Assembly: GCA_900313675.1 (NCBI GenBank) | Contig: OMSO01000006.1 | Coordinates: 1 to 63,963, forward strand | Direction of reading: 5' to 3' | Origin: an uncultured Fibrobacter sp. | GTDB taxonomy: Bacteria; Fibrobacterota; Fibrobacteria; Fibrobacterales; Fibrobacteraceae | Length of the DNA stretch: 63,963 nt | Part shown: piece by piece, positions 51,592 to 60,646 of the stretch | Layout: every line of letters begins with the position of its first letter | How positions within the stretch are numbered: the first letter of the stretch is position 1 | Translations under genes and position numbers: made by a program | Notes under the pieces: model-generated | Told to the model about the DNA's origin: nothing | What the model saw: the letters and a program-made list of their open reading frames with translations, nothing else | Database searches by the model: none

Positions 51592-52125
51592 ATGGCAGAC
51601 TACACCGAAAAAATGGACAAGGCCATCGAGGCCACCGAACGTGAATTTTCCAAGATCCGCGCAGGCCAGGCCAGCCCCGCGATTCTGAACGATGTGCGCA
51701 TCGACTACTACGGCACGCCCACCCCGATTTCTCAGGTGGCAAAGATTTCCGTGCCCGAACCCCGCATGCTGCTGGTGACCCCCTGGGAAAAGCAGCTCGT
51801 GGATACCATCGACAAGGCGATCCTCGCCGCAAACATCGGCGTGACCCCCATGAAGGACGGCAACTGCATCCGCGTGACGCTCCCCATCCTTACCTCCGAG
51901 CGCCGTCAGGAACTGGCCAAGGTGGCCCGCAAGCACGCCGAAGAAGGCCGTGTGGCTATCCGCAACATCCGTCGCGACGCCAACGATGCCATCAAGAAGA
52001 ACAAGGAACTGCCCGAAGACGAAGTCAAGAAACAGCAGGACGAAATCCAGAAGGCTACCGACAAGTATATCGCAAAGATTGACGCTCTCCTTGCCGAAAA
52101 GGAAGCGGACCTCCTGAAGGTGTAG
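51592..52125 (+). CDS. frr: Ribosome recycling factor
   Basis: 177 residues, slightly shorter than the usual 185. ADYTEKMDKAIEATEREFSK, IRAGQASPAILNDVRIDYYG, TPTPISQVAKISVPEPRMLL, ANIGVTPMKDGNCIRVTLP and the three-helix C-terminus (RNIRRDANDAIKKNKELPED) cover the whole RRF fold. It dissociates post-termination ribosomes with EF-G. The 5' region consists of heptad repeats and lacks a ribosome-binding site. The gap to uppS is 12 bp. Confidence 0.95.
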   Translation: MADYTEKMDKAIEATEREFSKIRAGQASPAILNDVRIDYYGTPTPISQVAKISVPEPRMLLVTPWEKQLVDTIDKAILAANIGVTPMKDGNCIRVTLPILTSERRQELAKVARKHAEEGRVAIRNIRRDANDAIKKNKELPEDEVKKQQDEIQKATDKYIAKIDALLAEKEADLLKV

Positions 52126-52137
52126 TCCGGAGCGGCA

Positions 52138-52848
52138 GTGGCTAACCAGCTGAGACATGTGGCCATCATCATGGACGGCAACGGGCGTTGGGCCCGTAGT
52201 CGCGGTTTGGAGCGTTTTCTGGGGCACCGCAAGGGGACCCAGGCCACCATCGATGCTGTTGAAGTGGGCGTGAACCTCAAGCTGGAACACATGACGCTTT
52301 ACGTGTTCAGTTCCGAGAACTGGGGCAGGCCCAGCAAGGAAGTGGATTACCTGATGAACCTCCTCATTGAGATGGTGGTGAAGGAAATCCCCGACCTCAT
52401 GGAGAAGAACGTAAAGCTCAAGGTCATCGGGAACATGGAACGGCTGCCCGAAAAACCGCGCGCGAGCCTGCAGTCCGCCATCGACAAGACGGCGGGCAAT
52501 ACGGGCATGCAGCTGAACCTTGCCATCTCTTACGGTGGCAGGCTCGAAATCGTGGATGCGGCGAAGGCCATTGCCACACAGGTGCAGGCGGGGACGCTCA
52601 AGATCGAGGATATCGACGAGACTGTATTTGCAAAGAATTTGTACTTAAAGGGCGCTCCCGATCCGGATCTGGTCATCCGTACCGGCGGCGAGTTCAGGCT
52701 TTCGAACTACCTGCTCTGGCAGGCGGCCTACAGCGAGTTCTATGTGACGGATACGCTTTGGCCCGACTTTACCAAAGAGGAGTTCTTGAAGGCTGTGGAG
52801 TTTTTCAAAACCCGCGAAAGAAGGTTTGGGAAGGTGTTGCATGAGTAA
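52138..52848 (+). CDS. uppS: Undecaprenyl diphosphate synthase
   Basis: 236 residues from a GTG start with CCGGAGCGG 6 bases upstream. Cis-prenyltransferase signatures: HVAIIMDGNGRWARSRG (catalytic Asp13 in DGNGRWA), GHRKGTQA, LTLYVFSSENWGRP-type segment MTLYVFSSENWGRP, and the C-terminal PDPDLVIRTGGEFRLSNYLL plus ELYVTDTLWPDF-like FYVTDTLWPDF. It makes the C55 lipid carrier for peptidoglycan and surface polysaccharides. It overlaps cdsA by 8 bp. Conserved uppS-cdsA-dxr-rseP order, here interrupted twice. Confidence 0.95.
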   Translation: MANQLRHVAIIMDGNGRWARSRGLERFLGHRKGTQATIDAVEVGVNLKLEHMTLYVFSSENWGRPSKEVDYLMNLLIEMVVKEIPDLMEKNVKLKVIGNMERLPEKPRASLQSAIDKTAGNTGMQLNLAISYGGRLEIVDAAKAIATQVQAGTLKIEDIDETVFAKNLYLKGAPDPDLVIRTGGEFRLSNYLLWQAAYSEFYVTDTLWPDFTKEEFLKAVEFFKTRERRFGKVLHE

Positions 52849-53722
52849 TCTGGCTCAGCGTTTGATAACGGCGTTTATCGCCATTCCGATAGTGTTCTTT
52901 TTGCTGTGGTTCAGCGACTATAGCCGTATCGGGCTTATGTGCTTCTTGGCTGGCGTGGGCGCCTGGGAATGGGCGGGCATGGCCTCCAAGATGTACAAGG
53001 GGCCGGACACCCGCTATCTTTCTTTTGCGTCGTCCTTGGCTTTGACCCTTGCGTGGACGCTCTCCAAGGGCGGCTATTTCGGGCTTCCTGCCGTGCCATA
53101 CGTGGTGGGTATGACCTTCCTGGTGATTTTTGCCATTTACATCGGCGTGGCCTACGCCAAGGTAGAAATTGACCATCTGTTCCCCTGGCTGGTGATGCAG
53201 CTGGGCGCTCCGCTATACGTGGGCCTCTGGGGCGGCATGAACGTGCTCATGATGGGCAACGGTCAGGGTTTTGAACATTGCTATGCCTTTATCTTGGTGA
53301 TGACATCTGTGTGGATGTGCGACACGGTGGCTTATTTCTTCGGGAAATTCGCCGCAGGCAAGGGCCCCTTCGGGCGTCACCCCTTTGCACCCAGCATCAG
53401 CCCCAAGAAAACCTGGGAAGGAAGTGTTGCAGGTTCTATTGCCACCATTGCCTGGGTGGCCTACTGGGCCAAGTGCAGCGCCGCCCTCAGCTGCTTTAGT
53501 GTAGAAATTGATTGGACCCGGGCCGTTATTCTCGGCGTGCTCGTCACGGTGGCGGGCCAGGCCGGCGACCTCTTGATGAGTGCCCTCAAACGCTGGAGCG
53601 GAACCAAGGATTCCGGCAATTTGTTCGTGGGTCATGGCGGAGTGCTCGACCGCTGCGATTCGTTCTACCTCGCGGCTCCTGCCCTTTACCTGCTCATGGA
53701 TTTTTTCAAGAATATTGCATAA
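52841..53722 (+). CDS. cdsA: Phosphatidate cytidylyltransferase
   Basis: 293 residues; the ATG at 52841 overlaps the uppS stop. Eight or so membrane segments and the CdsA signature near the C-terminus, MSALKRWSGTKDSGNLFVGH followed by GGVLDRCDSFYLAAP; an upstream PFAPSISPKKTWEGSVAGS is also typical. It makes CDP-diacylglycerol for phospholipid synthesis. The next gene, a lipoprotein, starts 12 bp later. Confidence 0.94.
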   Translation: MSNLAQRLITAFIAIPIVFFLLWFSDYSRIGLMCFLAGVGAWEWAGMASKMYKGPDTRYLSFASSLALTLAWTLSKGGYFGLPAVPYVVGMTFLVIFAIYIGVAYAKVEIDHLFPWLVMQLGAPLYVGLWGGMNVLMMGNGQGFEHCYAFILVMTSVWMCDTVAYFFGKFAAGKGPFGRHPFAPSISPKKTWEGSVAGSIATIAWVAYWAKCSAALSCFSVEIDWTRAVILGVLVTVAGQAGDLLMSALKRWSGTKDSGNLFVGHGGVLDRCDSFYLAAPALYLLMDFFKNIA

Positions 53723-53734
53723 TAGGTGGACTTT

Positions 53735-54151
53735 ATGAAATCCAAGTTTCTTGTCGGGGCGTGCGCTTTGGTGATGGCCCTTGGTTTTACCGCATGTGAC
53801 GACAGCAGCTCTGCAAGCTCTGATACGGGTACGACGACTACGGAACCCGGCGATGGCGACAAGGGTAACGACAAGAATGCCGACAAGCCGGGCGACATCT
53901 GCGGAGCCAAGCCCGAAGCTGGGTGCAACTTCAAAAAAGAAGACAATGTGTGGAAGTTCATATACAAGGACTGGAATTACATTGACATTTACACATGGAC
54001 CGATGATTCCACTGTTGAATTCAAGGAATGCATGAACGCCTACCACATGGATAGGAACGATTCGACCTACACGAATGTGACTCGTGACGAAATGTTCGAG
54101 AAGGTGATGGCTGATTGTGAGTCCTTCGCTGATACCGAAGGCGGAAACTAA
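53735..54151 (+). CDS. Small lipoprotein inserted between cdsA and dxr
   Basis: 138 residues from the ATG at 53735, with AGGTGG 7-8 bases upstream. The signal ends in ALGFTACDDSS (lipobox). A Thr/Gly/Asp-rich linker (about 25-58) precedes an 80-residue globular part with three Cys (CGAKPEAGCNFKKEDNVWKF, ECMNAYHMDRND, DCESFADTEG). No recognised domain. It is not normally part of the uppS-cdsA-dxr-rseP block, yet the gaps of 12 bp on both sides place it in the same transcript. Confidence 0.75.
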   Translation: MKSKFLVGACALVMALGFTACDDSSSASSDTGTTTTEPGDGDKGNDKNADKPGDICGAKPEAGCNFKKEDNVWKFIYKDWNYIDIYTWTDDSTVEFKECMNAYHMDRNDSTYTNVTRDEMFEKVMADCESFADTEGGN

Positions 54152-54163
54152 GGAATTGTGATT

Positions 54164-55309
54164 ATGAAAAATGTTGTTCTTCTCGGTGCGACCGGTTCTA
54201 TCGGAACCTCTAGCGTCGATGTGATTTTGCAACACTCCGATATTTTCAAGCTGTATGCCGTTGCCGCCAACAGCAGTGTGGCGAAGGTGGCCGAAATTGT
54301 GCGCAAGTTCAAGGTGGAACGCGTGTGCATGTTCGACCCGAATGCTGCGAAGGAGTTGGAAAAGGAATTGGGTATGCCTGTGCTCGCCGGCATGGAAGGC
54401 CTGTGCGAACTGGCAGCCGACCCCAAGGCAGACATCATCATCAACGCCCTGATGGGTGCGGTGGGTTGCCTCCCCACCATTACCGCTATCGAACACGGAA
54501 AGCATGTGGCCCTTGCCAACAAGGAAACCATGGTCATGGCGGGCCCTGTCATTTGGGACAAACTTGCCGAGAATCCTAAGTCTTTCATCACTCCGATTGA
54601 CTCTGAACACAGCGCCATTTTCCAGTGCCTTTCCGGACGCCCCGAAAAGGAAGTGGAATTTTTGGAAATTACCGCTTCCGGTGGCCCGTTCCGCGAATGG
54701 CCTATCGAAAAGTTTGAATCCATCACCGTGGCCGACGCCCTGAATCATCCGGTGTGGAGCATGGGCAAGAAGATTACCATCGACTCAGCTTCCATGATGA
54801 ACAAGGGCCTTGAAGTTCTGGAAGCACATTTTCTGTTCCACATTCCTTACGAACAGATCAAGGTGGTGGTTCACCCCCAGTCCATGGTGCATTCCCTGGT
54901 GCAGTTCCGGGATGGTTCCTTGATGGCCCAGCTGGGCGCTCCCGACATGCGCATTCCTATCCAGGTGGCGCTTACCTGGCCCGACCGCTTACCGCTGGAG
55001 ACCAAGCGTCTGGACCTGCCGACGCTTGCGAAACTGACCTTCTTCGAGCCGGACTTCAACAAGTTCCGCTGCCTCGCCCTTGCTTTCGAGGCGGGCCGTC
55101 GTGGCGGTATCGTTCCGGCCATGATGAACGCGGCCAACGAGGTGCTGGTTGATGCCTTCCTCAAGGGGAACCTGAAGTTTACCGACATCCCGAAGCATGT
55201 GGAAACCATAATGGCGGACGCTCCTACGGTTTCTGGCCACCTGACCCTGGACCAGGTTCTCGAAGCCGACGCCGAAGCCCGCAAATTGACCGCTGCACTT
55301 ATAAAGTAA
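54164..55309 (+). CDS. dxr: 1-deoxy-D-xylulose 5-phosphate reductoisomerase
   Basis: 381 residues; ATG 54164 is preferred to the GTG at 54158 because AAGGAA is 9 bases away. NADPH-binding start KNVVLLGATGSIGTSSVDVI, then NALMGAVGCLPTITAIEHGK, ALANKETMVMAGPVIW, TPIDSEHSAIFQCLSG (metal and substrate residues), TASGGPFREWP, WSMGKKITIDSASMMNKGLE and the C-terminal GGIVPAMMNAANEV. It commits DXP to the MEP isoprenoid pathway, which feeds UppS. Confidence 0.96.
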   Translation: MKNVVLLGATGSIGTSSVDVILQHSDIFKLYAVAANSSVAKVAEIVRKFKVERVCMFDPNAAKELEKELGMPVLAGMEGLCELAADPKADIIINALMGAVGCLPTITAIEHGKHVALANKETMVMAGPVIWDKLAENPKSFITPIDSEHSAIFQCLSGRPEKEVEFLEITASGGPFREWPIEKFESITVADALNHPVWSMGKKITIDSASMMNKGLEVLEAHFLFHIPYEQIKVVVHPQSMVHSLVQFRDGSLMAQLGAPDMRIPIQVALTWPDRLPLETKRLDLPTLAKLTFFEPDFNKFRCLALAFEAGRRGGIVPAMMNAANEVLVDAFLKGNLKFTDIPKHVETIMADAPTVSGHLTLDQVLEADAEARKLTAALIK

Positions 55310-55448
55310 CTGTTTTGTTACAATAAGGGCCCAAAAAACAAAAAAAACGATACAGTGGGCACAGATGTGTCCAAAAAAGCCAATTAGCTGGATACTTTTT
55401 CCGCGTCTTTGAAGATATATTTAGAAGAAAAAGAAAAGGAGTCCATCT

Positions 55449-57302
55449 ATGGTCCAATTTGGCTTAAAACAGTGCGCCCCCGTGGTCGCTCTTTCGGTCC
55501 TTTGGTTAGCGCCTGCAGCGAGTGCCGCCACCGCCTACATTAACCAGGTCGGTTACCGTGTGGGTGATGTGAAGGAATTCACGTTGTTCGAAGGTTCCGG
55601 CAATGTGGAAATTGTCGATGCCAGTGGCAGGACTGTATTGTCAGTAACTCCGAGCGAAGCTTCGAGTTGGTCTCCTAGCGGTCAAAATGTGGCCCGTGTG
55701 AATTTTACGGACTTGAACACTCCTGGTACATATTCCATCAAGGTGGGCGGTCAGGTTGTCCGTTCCGACTTGAAGGTTACCGACAAACCTTTTGAAGATG
55801 TGGCGAAGGCAAGTCTCAAGTGGTATTATTACCAGCGGGCCTCCATGGCTCTAGAAGAAACCTACGCTGGCCAATGGAAACGCGCTGCAGGTCATACGAA
55901 TCCCTCTGCAATGCTTCACAACTCCACTGGAGCTTCGGGTTCAATTAATTCCAGCAAGGGCTGGTACGATGCCGGTGACTATGGTCGCTATATTGTAAAC
56001 TCGGGCATTTCTACCTACACGCTCCTTTCTTTGTACGAACACTTCCCGGATTATTTCAAGACGCTCAAGTGGAACATCCCTGCGGACGGATCTCTTCCGG
56101 ACTTGCTTGCCGAAATCAAATGGAATCTGGACTGGATGCTCACTATGCAGGCCTCTGACGGTGGTGTTTACCACAAGCTGACTACGCTCCAGTTCCCGGG
56201 TGACGTGATGCCCAATAAAGATACGGAACAACTCTATGTTATCGGTAAGGGTACTGCCGCCACGTTTGATTTTGCTGCCGTGATGGCCGTGGCCGCCCGC
56301 GTGTACAGGCCCTTCGATGCTTCTTACGCAGATAAGTGCCTGGAGGCTGCCAAGAAGGCCTATGCCTGGGGTGCACAGAATCCGAACGTTCAATTTACCA
56401 ATCCCTCCGATGTCGGTACGGGAGACTATGCCGACGGCTCCCTCGGCGATGAAAAACAGTTTGCAGGAACGGAACTTTTTATTACCACGGGAGATGCCTC
56501 TTACAAGACGAGTGGTGCCTCGGTAAATGTTCCGGGCTGGGCTGATGTCTCGGGCCTGGCTACATACGGCATGGCAACACATGCTACAGAATTTGGAGGC
56601 TCTGCTCAGTCAGCAAAAGATAGCTTGCTCAAAACAGCCGATAATTTTGTAGCGAGGGCGGCCACGGGTTTTGGGGTTGTGATGGCATTGAATGACTTTG
56701 TATGGGGTTCGAATGCGGTAGCGGCTAATCAGGGTGTGTGGCTCTTGCATGCCTATTATCTGACTGGTGATAAAAAGTATTACGAAGCAGCTGTAAAAGT
56801 TTTGGATTATTTGCTTGGCAAGAACCCGCTTGACATGTCGTTCGTGACGGGATACGGTGCCAAGTCTCCGAAAATGCCTCACCACCGCCCGAGTACGGCT
56901 GACGGTGTGATGGATCCTGTTCCCGGTATGATTGTGGGAGGTCCGCAGCCCGGTGGCCAGGATATTACTTCTGATTCCTGGGGTTGTAGCAATTACAAGA
57001 CTGGTAAGCCTGCGACAACCTATACGGATAACCGCTGCAGCTATGCTACAAACGAGGTCGCCATCAACTGGAATGCTCCCTTTGCCTATTTAGCAGGGGC
57101 CATAGAGGCGCTCCATGCAGGGTATGCCCCGAGTTTTGCTGTAGATGGTGTGGCCTGGGAAGGCGGCCCGGCCGCAATTAAGCCTGCAGTTGTCCGTCCG
57201 TCGAATGCCGAACAGGGCCCGCGCCTGCGCTTTGCTGACCAGATGCTCTATGTCGAGAAGAACGGCAAGCGCTTTGACCTGAAGGGCCATAGACTGCACT
57301 AA
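55449..57302 (+). CDS. Secreted GH9 endoglucanase with N-terminal Ig-like domain
   Basis: 617 residues; AAAAGGAG precedes the ATG, and TATATT at 55416-55421 could be its own -10. Signal peptide 1-27 (APAASAATAY). Residues 28-112 are a CelD-N type Ig-like domain (YINQVGYRVGDVKEFTLFEG). The (alpha/alpha)6 barrel has GWYDAGDYGRYI (catalytic base region D174/D177), PHHRPSTADG (His/Arg) and YATNEVAINWNAP (proton donor E536). It ends with a short basic tail (LRFADQMLYVEKNGKRFDLK), like secreted Fibrobacter glycanases. Endo-beta-1,4-glucanase activity on cellulose is expected. Its place between dxr and rseP is unusual. Confidence 0.92.
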   Translation: MVQFGLKQCAPVVALSVLWLAPAASAATAYINQVGYRVGDVKEFTLFEGSGNVEIVDASGRTVLSVTPSEASSWSPSGQNVARVNFTDLNTPGTYSIKVGGQVVRSDLKVTDKPFEDVAKASLKWYYYQRASMALEETYAGQWKRAAGHTNPSAMLHNSTGASGSINSSKGWYDAGDYGRYIVNSGISTYTLLSLYEHFPDYFKTLKWNIPADGSLPDLLAEIKWNLDWMLTMQASDGGVYHKLTTLQFPGDVMPNKDTEQLYVIGKGTAATFDFAAVMAVAARVYRPFDASYADKCLEAAKKAYAWGAQNPNVQFTNPSDVGTGDYADGSLGDEKQFAGTELFITTGDASYKTSGASVNVPGWADVSGLATYGMATHATEFGGSAQSAKDSLLKTADNFVARAATGFGVVMALNDFVWGSNAVAANQGVWLLHAYYLTGDKKYYEAAVKVLDYLLGKNPLDMSFVTGYGAKSPKMPHHRPSTADGVMDPVPGMIVGGPQPGGQDITSDSWGCSNYKTGKPATTYTDNRCSYATNEVAINWNAPFAYLAGAIEALHAGYAPSFAVDGVAWEGGPAAIKPAVVRPSNAEQGPRLRFADQMLYVEKNGKRFDLKGHRLH

Positions 57303-57328
57303 ATATAAGCGTTGTTGTATTTTACTTT

Positions 57329-57356
57329 GGCGGGTATAACCCGCCTTCTTTTTTTT
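57329..57356 (+). terminator. Rho-independent terminator after the GH9 gene
   Basis: GGCGGGT-ATA-ACCCGCC, a perfect 7-bp stem, then TTCTTTTTTTT, 27 bp after the stop. The T tract runs into a TACATT element (57358-57363) that lies 8 bases before the rseP ATG and might start a leaderless rseP transcript. Confidence 0.9.
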
Positions 57357-57371
57357 CTACATTTTGCCTCG

Positions 57372-58751
57372 ATGGAATCCATTTTTGACAATGTTCTGAT
57401 GTTCGTGCTGGGCCTTATCGGGCTGAGTTTTCTCGTGACCATTCACGAGCTGGGCCATTTTTTGGTGGCCAAGTGGAACAATGTCAAGGTAAACACTTTC
57501 AGCATCGGTTTTGGAAAAAAACTGATCAAGTTCCGCCACGGCGAAACGGAATATTGTCTGTCGGCCATACCCTTTGGCGGTTATGTGGCCATGGCGGGGG
57601 AGAACCCGGACAAGCTTAAAGAAGGCCAAGTTCCCGACGAGCGGGATTTTGTGGCCAAGTCGGTGGGCGCCCGTGCGGCCATCGCCTTTGCGGGGCCCTT
57701 CATCAACATCGTTTTTGCTTTCTTGCTCTTGATGGTGCTCTACATGGTGGGTGTCGAAGAGGCCGACAACAAGAACCTCATCGTGGGCTTTGTGGCGAAC
57801 GATTCTTCGGCAGAAATTGCGGGCATTCAGCCTGGCGATACCATTACCGCCATGAACGAAAAGCCTACCCAGGGTTGGGACGATTTTCGCGAGCAGATTG
57901 GCGTGAGCCTCGGTGCAGAGGTGGTGTTGGAAGTCCATCGCGGCGGAGCTCCTTTGAACATTACCGTGGTGCCGCAGGAACTGGTGATTCCTGCCCAGGA
58001 TTCTACGGGCAAGCCCATCAAGATGGGTATCGGCGATATCGGGATTTACCCCCGCAACCGCGTCATGGTACGGCTTCCGCCTGTGGCTGGGTCTGCTGCT
58101 GAAAAAGCCGGAATTCTCCAGAATGACACCATTTTTGAGATTAACGGCGAACACATTTCCCGCTACGAAGAAGTGGTCCGCATTATTGACGGAAGCAAGG
58201 GCGAACCTGTTAATATTACGGTTATCCGAAACGGCGATACGCTTACCAAGTCCCTCACTCCCGTCTATAACGAAGAATATGAACGCTATATGGTGGGAAT
58301 CCAGATGGGCTACGTGCTTTTCCGCGAGACAAAGATTGTGCGCCGCGGACCGGTCGAGGCCTTCACGAAAACTTGCGCCACCAGCTGGAAAATGACGACG
58401 AGCATCTTCCGCTATTTCAAGCGCATGTTCCAGGGACAGGTCAAGGTCGACGCGTTCTCCGGTCCGGTCTCGATTGTTGCCGTCATGGGTAACGTGTGGA
58501 TGAGCGGCTTCCAAGATTTCTTGATGCTTTTGGCCCTCATCAGCATCAACCTGGGCGTTATGAACCTGCTTCCGCTGGCCATTACCGACGGAGGCCTGCT
58601 CATGTTCCTCGGGATAGAGAAGTTGCGCGGTAAGCCGCTTTCTACCAAGACGCAGAGCATTATCCAGAACGTCGCCGCCGCATTCTTCATCAGCTTCTTC
58701 GTGTTCATCACGATACTCGACTTCGGCAAGCTTTCGCTGTTCTTGAAATGA
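57372..58751 (+). CDS. rseP: RIP site-2 zinc metalloprotease
   Basis: 459 residues from ATG 57372 (MESIFDNVLMF); earlier in-frame codons cross the terminator. No Shine-Dalgarno is visible. The zinc motif HELGHFLVAKW is in the first membrane helix. Two PDZ domains are at about 130-300 (AGIQPGDTITAMNEKPTQGW and KAGILQNDTIFEINGEHISR). The second catalytic helix has NLGVMNLLPLAITDGGLLM, where the usual NxxPxPxLDGG is changed to NLLPLAITDGG with the Asp kept. RseP cleaves membrane anti-sigma factors and signal peptides. It is a candidate to act on the anti-sigma-like protein at 4895. Confidence 0.93.
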   Translation: MESIFDNVLMFVLGLIGLSFLVTIHELGHFLVAKWNNVKVNTFSIGFGKKLIKFRHGETEYCLSAIPFGGYVAMAGENPDKLKEGQVPDERDFVAKSVGARAAIAFAGPFINIVFAFLLLMVLYMVGVEEADNKNLIVGFVANDSSAEIAGIQPGDTITAMNEKPTQGWDDFREQIGVSLGAEVVLEVHRGGAPLNITVVPQELVIPAQDSTGKPIKMGIGDIGIYPRNRVMVRLPPVAGSAAEKAGILQNDTIFEINGEHISRYEEVVRIIDGSKGEPVNITVIRNGDTLTKSLTPVYNEEYERYMVGIQMGYVLFRETKIVRRGPVEAFTKTCATSWKMTTSIFRYFKRMFQGQVKVDAFSGPVSIVAVMGNVWMSGFQDFLMLLALISINLGVMNLLPLAITDGGLLMFLGIEKLRGKPLSTKTQSIIQNVAAAFFISFFVFITILDFGKLSLFLK

Positions 58752-58754
58752 CAA

Positions 58755-58806
58755 CGAACATGTCATCCCCGCGGAGGCAAGGCGAACATGTCATCCCCGC
58801 GGAGGC
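58755..58806 (+). repeat. Two direct 24-bp copies of the GTCATCC-type element
   Basis: CGAACATGTCATCCCCGCGG followed by AGGC occurs at 58755-58778 and again at 58783-58806, directly after the rseP stop; GGAGATCTCC follows. Confidence 0.85.
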
Positions 58807-58835
58807 GGAGATCTCCTTAATATACAGGTTTTCTT

Positions 58836-59954
58836 ATGATAGACAATGAAATTGAAAATCGCAGCAAGGTCATCGTGCGCACGAGTATCGTGGGCATCGC
58901 TACAAACGTGGTGCTCTCGGCATTCAAGGCCGCCATCGGCTTTATCACGGGTTCCATCGCCGTCACCCTCGACGCGGTGAACAACCTCTCCGACGCGCTC
59001 TCCTCGGTAATTACCATCGTGGGCGCAAAACTTGCGAATAAACTTCCCGACAAAAAGCATCCGCTTGGTTACGGACGCATCGAGTACCTGAGCGCCATGA
59101 TCGTGGCCGCCATCGTGTTGTACGCGGGCGGAACATCCGCCGTAGAATCCGTCAAGAAAATCATCCACCCAGAAGCCGCCGACTATTCTACGGTCTCGCT
59201 GGTGATTATCGCCGCCGCCGTGGTGGTAAAGCTCGTGCTCGGCAAGTATGTTAAACGCCAGGGCGAACGCGTGAATTCCGGTGCGCTTGTGGCCTCCGGT
59301 GCCGACGCCCTTTTCGACGCCATCTTGTCTGCGTCGGTGCTTGCTTCTGCAATCGTGTTCGTGACTACGGGTGTTTCGCTCGAAGCCTATGTGGGCGTAT
59401 TGATTTCTGTATTCATCATCAAGTCCGGCATCGAGATGCTCAAGGATACGCTGGACGATATTCTCGGCAAGCGCACTGACGGCGACACCGCCAAGGAAAT
59501 CAAAAAAATCCTCACCTCCGAAAAACCCGTACGCGGCGCCTACGACTTGATTCTGAACGATTACGGCCCGAACAAGTCCATCGGCTCGGTGCACCTGGAA
59601 CTGCCCGACACCATGACCGTCGAGGAACTGGACGTGCTTACGCGCAAGCTGCAACACCGGGTGTTCAAGGAAACGGGAATCCTGCTCGCGGGCGTGGGAG
59701 TTTATTCGTACAACACCAAGAACGACGAAGCCGCCGACATTCGGAACAAGGTCTTGCATATCGTGAAGTCTCACGAATGGGCGCTCCAGATGCACGGCTT
59801 TTACGTGGATTTGCAGGAACGCTCCATGCGCTTTGACGTGGTCATGAGTTTCTCCGTTGCGCCCGAAGAAGGCGTTGCGACCCTCACCAAGGAAGTCGGC
59901 GAAGCCTACCCCGAATACAGCGTTCACATCGCCCCCGATGTGGATCTGGGATGA
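58836..59954 (+). CDS. Cation diffusion facilitator (CDF) metal transporter
   Basis: 372 residues. Six membrane segments in the first 210 residues (SIVGIATNVVLSAFKAAIGF, ITGSIAVTLDAVNNLSDALS, LSAMIVAAIVLYAGGTSAVE and so on). DAVNNLSDALSS in helix 2 and GADALFDAILS in helix 5 supply the Asp residues of the transport site; the helix 2 Asp-xxx-Asp form is seen in CDF proteins for Mn/Fe or Zn. The cytoplasmic C-terminal domain (about 215-300) is metal-responsive in the family, and a further 70-residue segment repeats the pattern. It exports divalent cations. Preceded by dispersed repeats, so independent of rseP. Confidence 0.88.
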   Translation: MIDNEIENRSKVIVRTSIVGIATNVVLSAFKAAIGFITGSIAVTLDAVNNLSDALSSVITIVGAKLANKLPDKKHPLGYGRIEYLSAMIVAAIVLYAGGTSAVESVKKIIHPEAADYSTVSLVIIAAAVVVKLVLGKYVKRQGERVNSGALVASGADALFDAILSASVLASAIVFVTTGVSLEAYVGVLISVFIIKSGIEMLKDTLDDILGKRTDGDTAKEIKKILTSEKPVRGAYDLILNDYGPNKSIGSVHLELPDTMTVEELDVLTRKLQHRVFKETGILLAGVGVYSYNTKNDEAADIRNKVLHIVKSHEWALQMHGFYVDLQERSMRFDVVMSFSVAPEEGVATLTKEVGEAYPEYSVHIAPDVDLG

Positions 59955-59961
59955 AAAAAAC

Positions 59962-59993
59962 TTGACAATGGATAAAAATTACTTATTTTATAT
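59962..59993 (+). promoter_or_regulatory. Promoter of the lipoprotein gene at 59996
   Basis: Consensus TTGACA (59962-59967), 16 nt, then TATTTTATAT (59984-59993). The ATG at 59996 follows within 2-6 bases of the -10 region and has no ribosome-binding site, so the transcript is probably leaderless. Confidence 0.6.
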
Positions 59994-59995
59994 CT

Positions 59996-60646
59996 ATGCC
60001 GAGTTTGTTTTTCAAAATGCGTTTTTTGGCGTGTTCTGTGCTTGTTTTGCTTTGCGCTTGTGACGATATTGTTTCATCTAGCGAAACTTACAGTCAAAGG
60101 TGCAGCGATAATTCCAACATCGTAGGTTATGCCGCTGATTTTGGCGGTTATAAAAAAGGCAAGAAAATCCCTTTCAAGCATTCAGACGGCTACCTGTTTT
60201 CCCTTACTGTTACCGAGAGGGAAAATTCCATTGACCACATTTGCCAAAAACACTTGGTTACAACGCTTGAATCGGCATACCCCATCTATTCCATTTTGCT
60301 TGCCTCTCAGGCCCCCACCTTTTATTATAGTGAAGAAGACAAAAAGAACAGTGGAAGCGTCGATGTGGTTTTCGGGCAGTACACCTTTTCGCTCATGAAT
60401 CCTCTCGCTCGTGAAAAAATGCAAAGCCTCGATTCTTCTTACATCGACACCATGAAAATCAACGGAATCGTATACACGGGTGTCGCCGTAAGCAACGGAA
60501 AAAAGTACAAGCAACCCAACAATGAAAATTATTACAACAGCACTGTTGAATCTGGCGCCAAGCTTTACTACAATACCAAAAAGGGAATCTTGAAAATCGA
60601 GCTGGAAGACGGTAGTTACATTGCAATCAACGAGGAGGACGACTGA
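59996..60646 (+). CDS. Lipoprotein of unknown function
   Basis: 216 residues from 59996; the Met at codon 8 (MRFLACSVL) would also give a complete signal. Lipobox SVLVLLCACDD. The mature protein is about 195 residues with a Cys pair (YSQRCSDNSN, HICQKHLV) and beta-rich segments (SDGYLFSLTVTERENSID, VDVVFGQYTFSLMNP, KLYYNTKKGILKIELEDG). No known domain. Its stop overlaps the start of the next lipoprotein (TGATG), so they form a coupled pair driven by the promoter at 59962. Confidence 0.72.
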   Translation: MPSLFFKMRFLACSVLVLLCACDDIVSSSETYSQRCSDNSNIVGYAADFGGYKKGKKIPFKHSDGYLFSLTVTERENSIDHICQKHLVTTLESAYPIYSILLASQAPTFYYSEEDKKNSGSVDVVFGQYTFSLMNPLAREKMQSLDSSYIDTMKINGIVYTGVAVSNGKKYKQPNNENYYNSTVESGAKLYYNTKKGILKIELEDGSYIAINEEDD

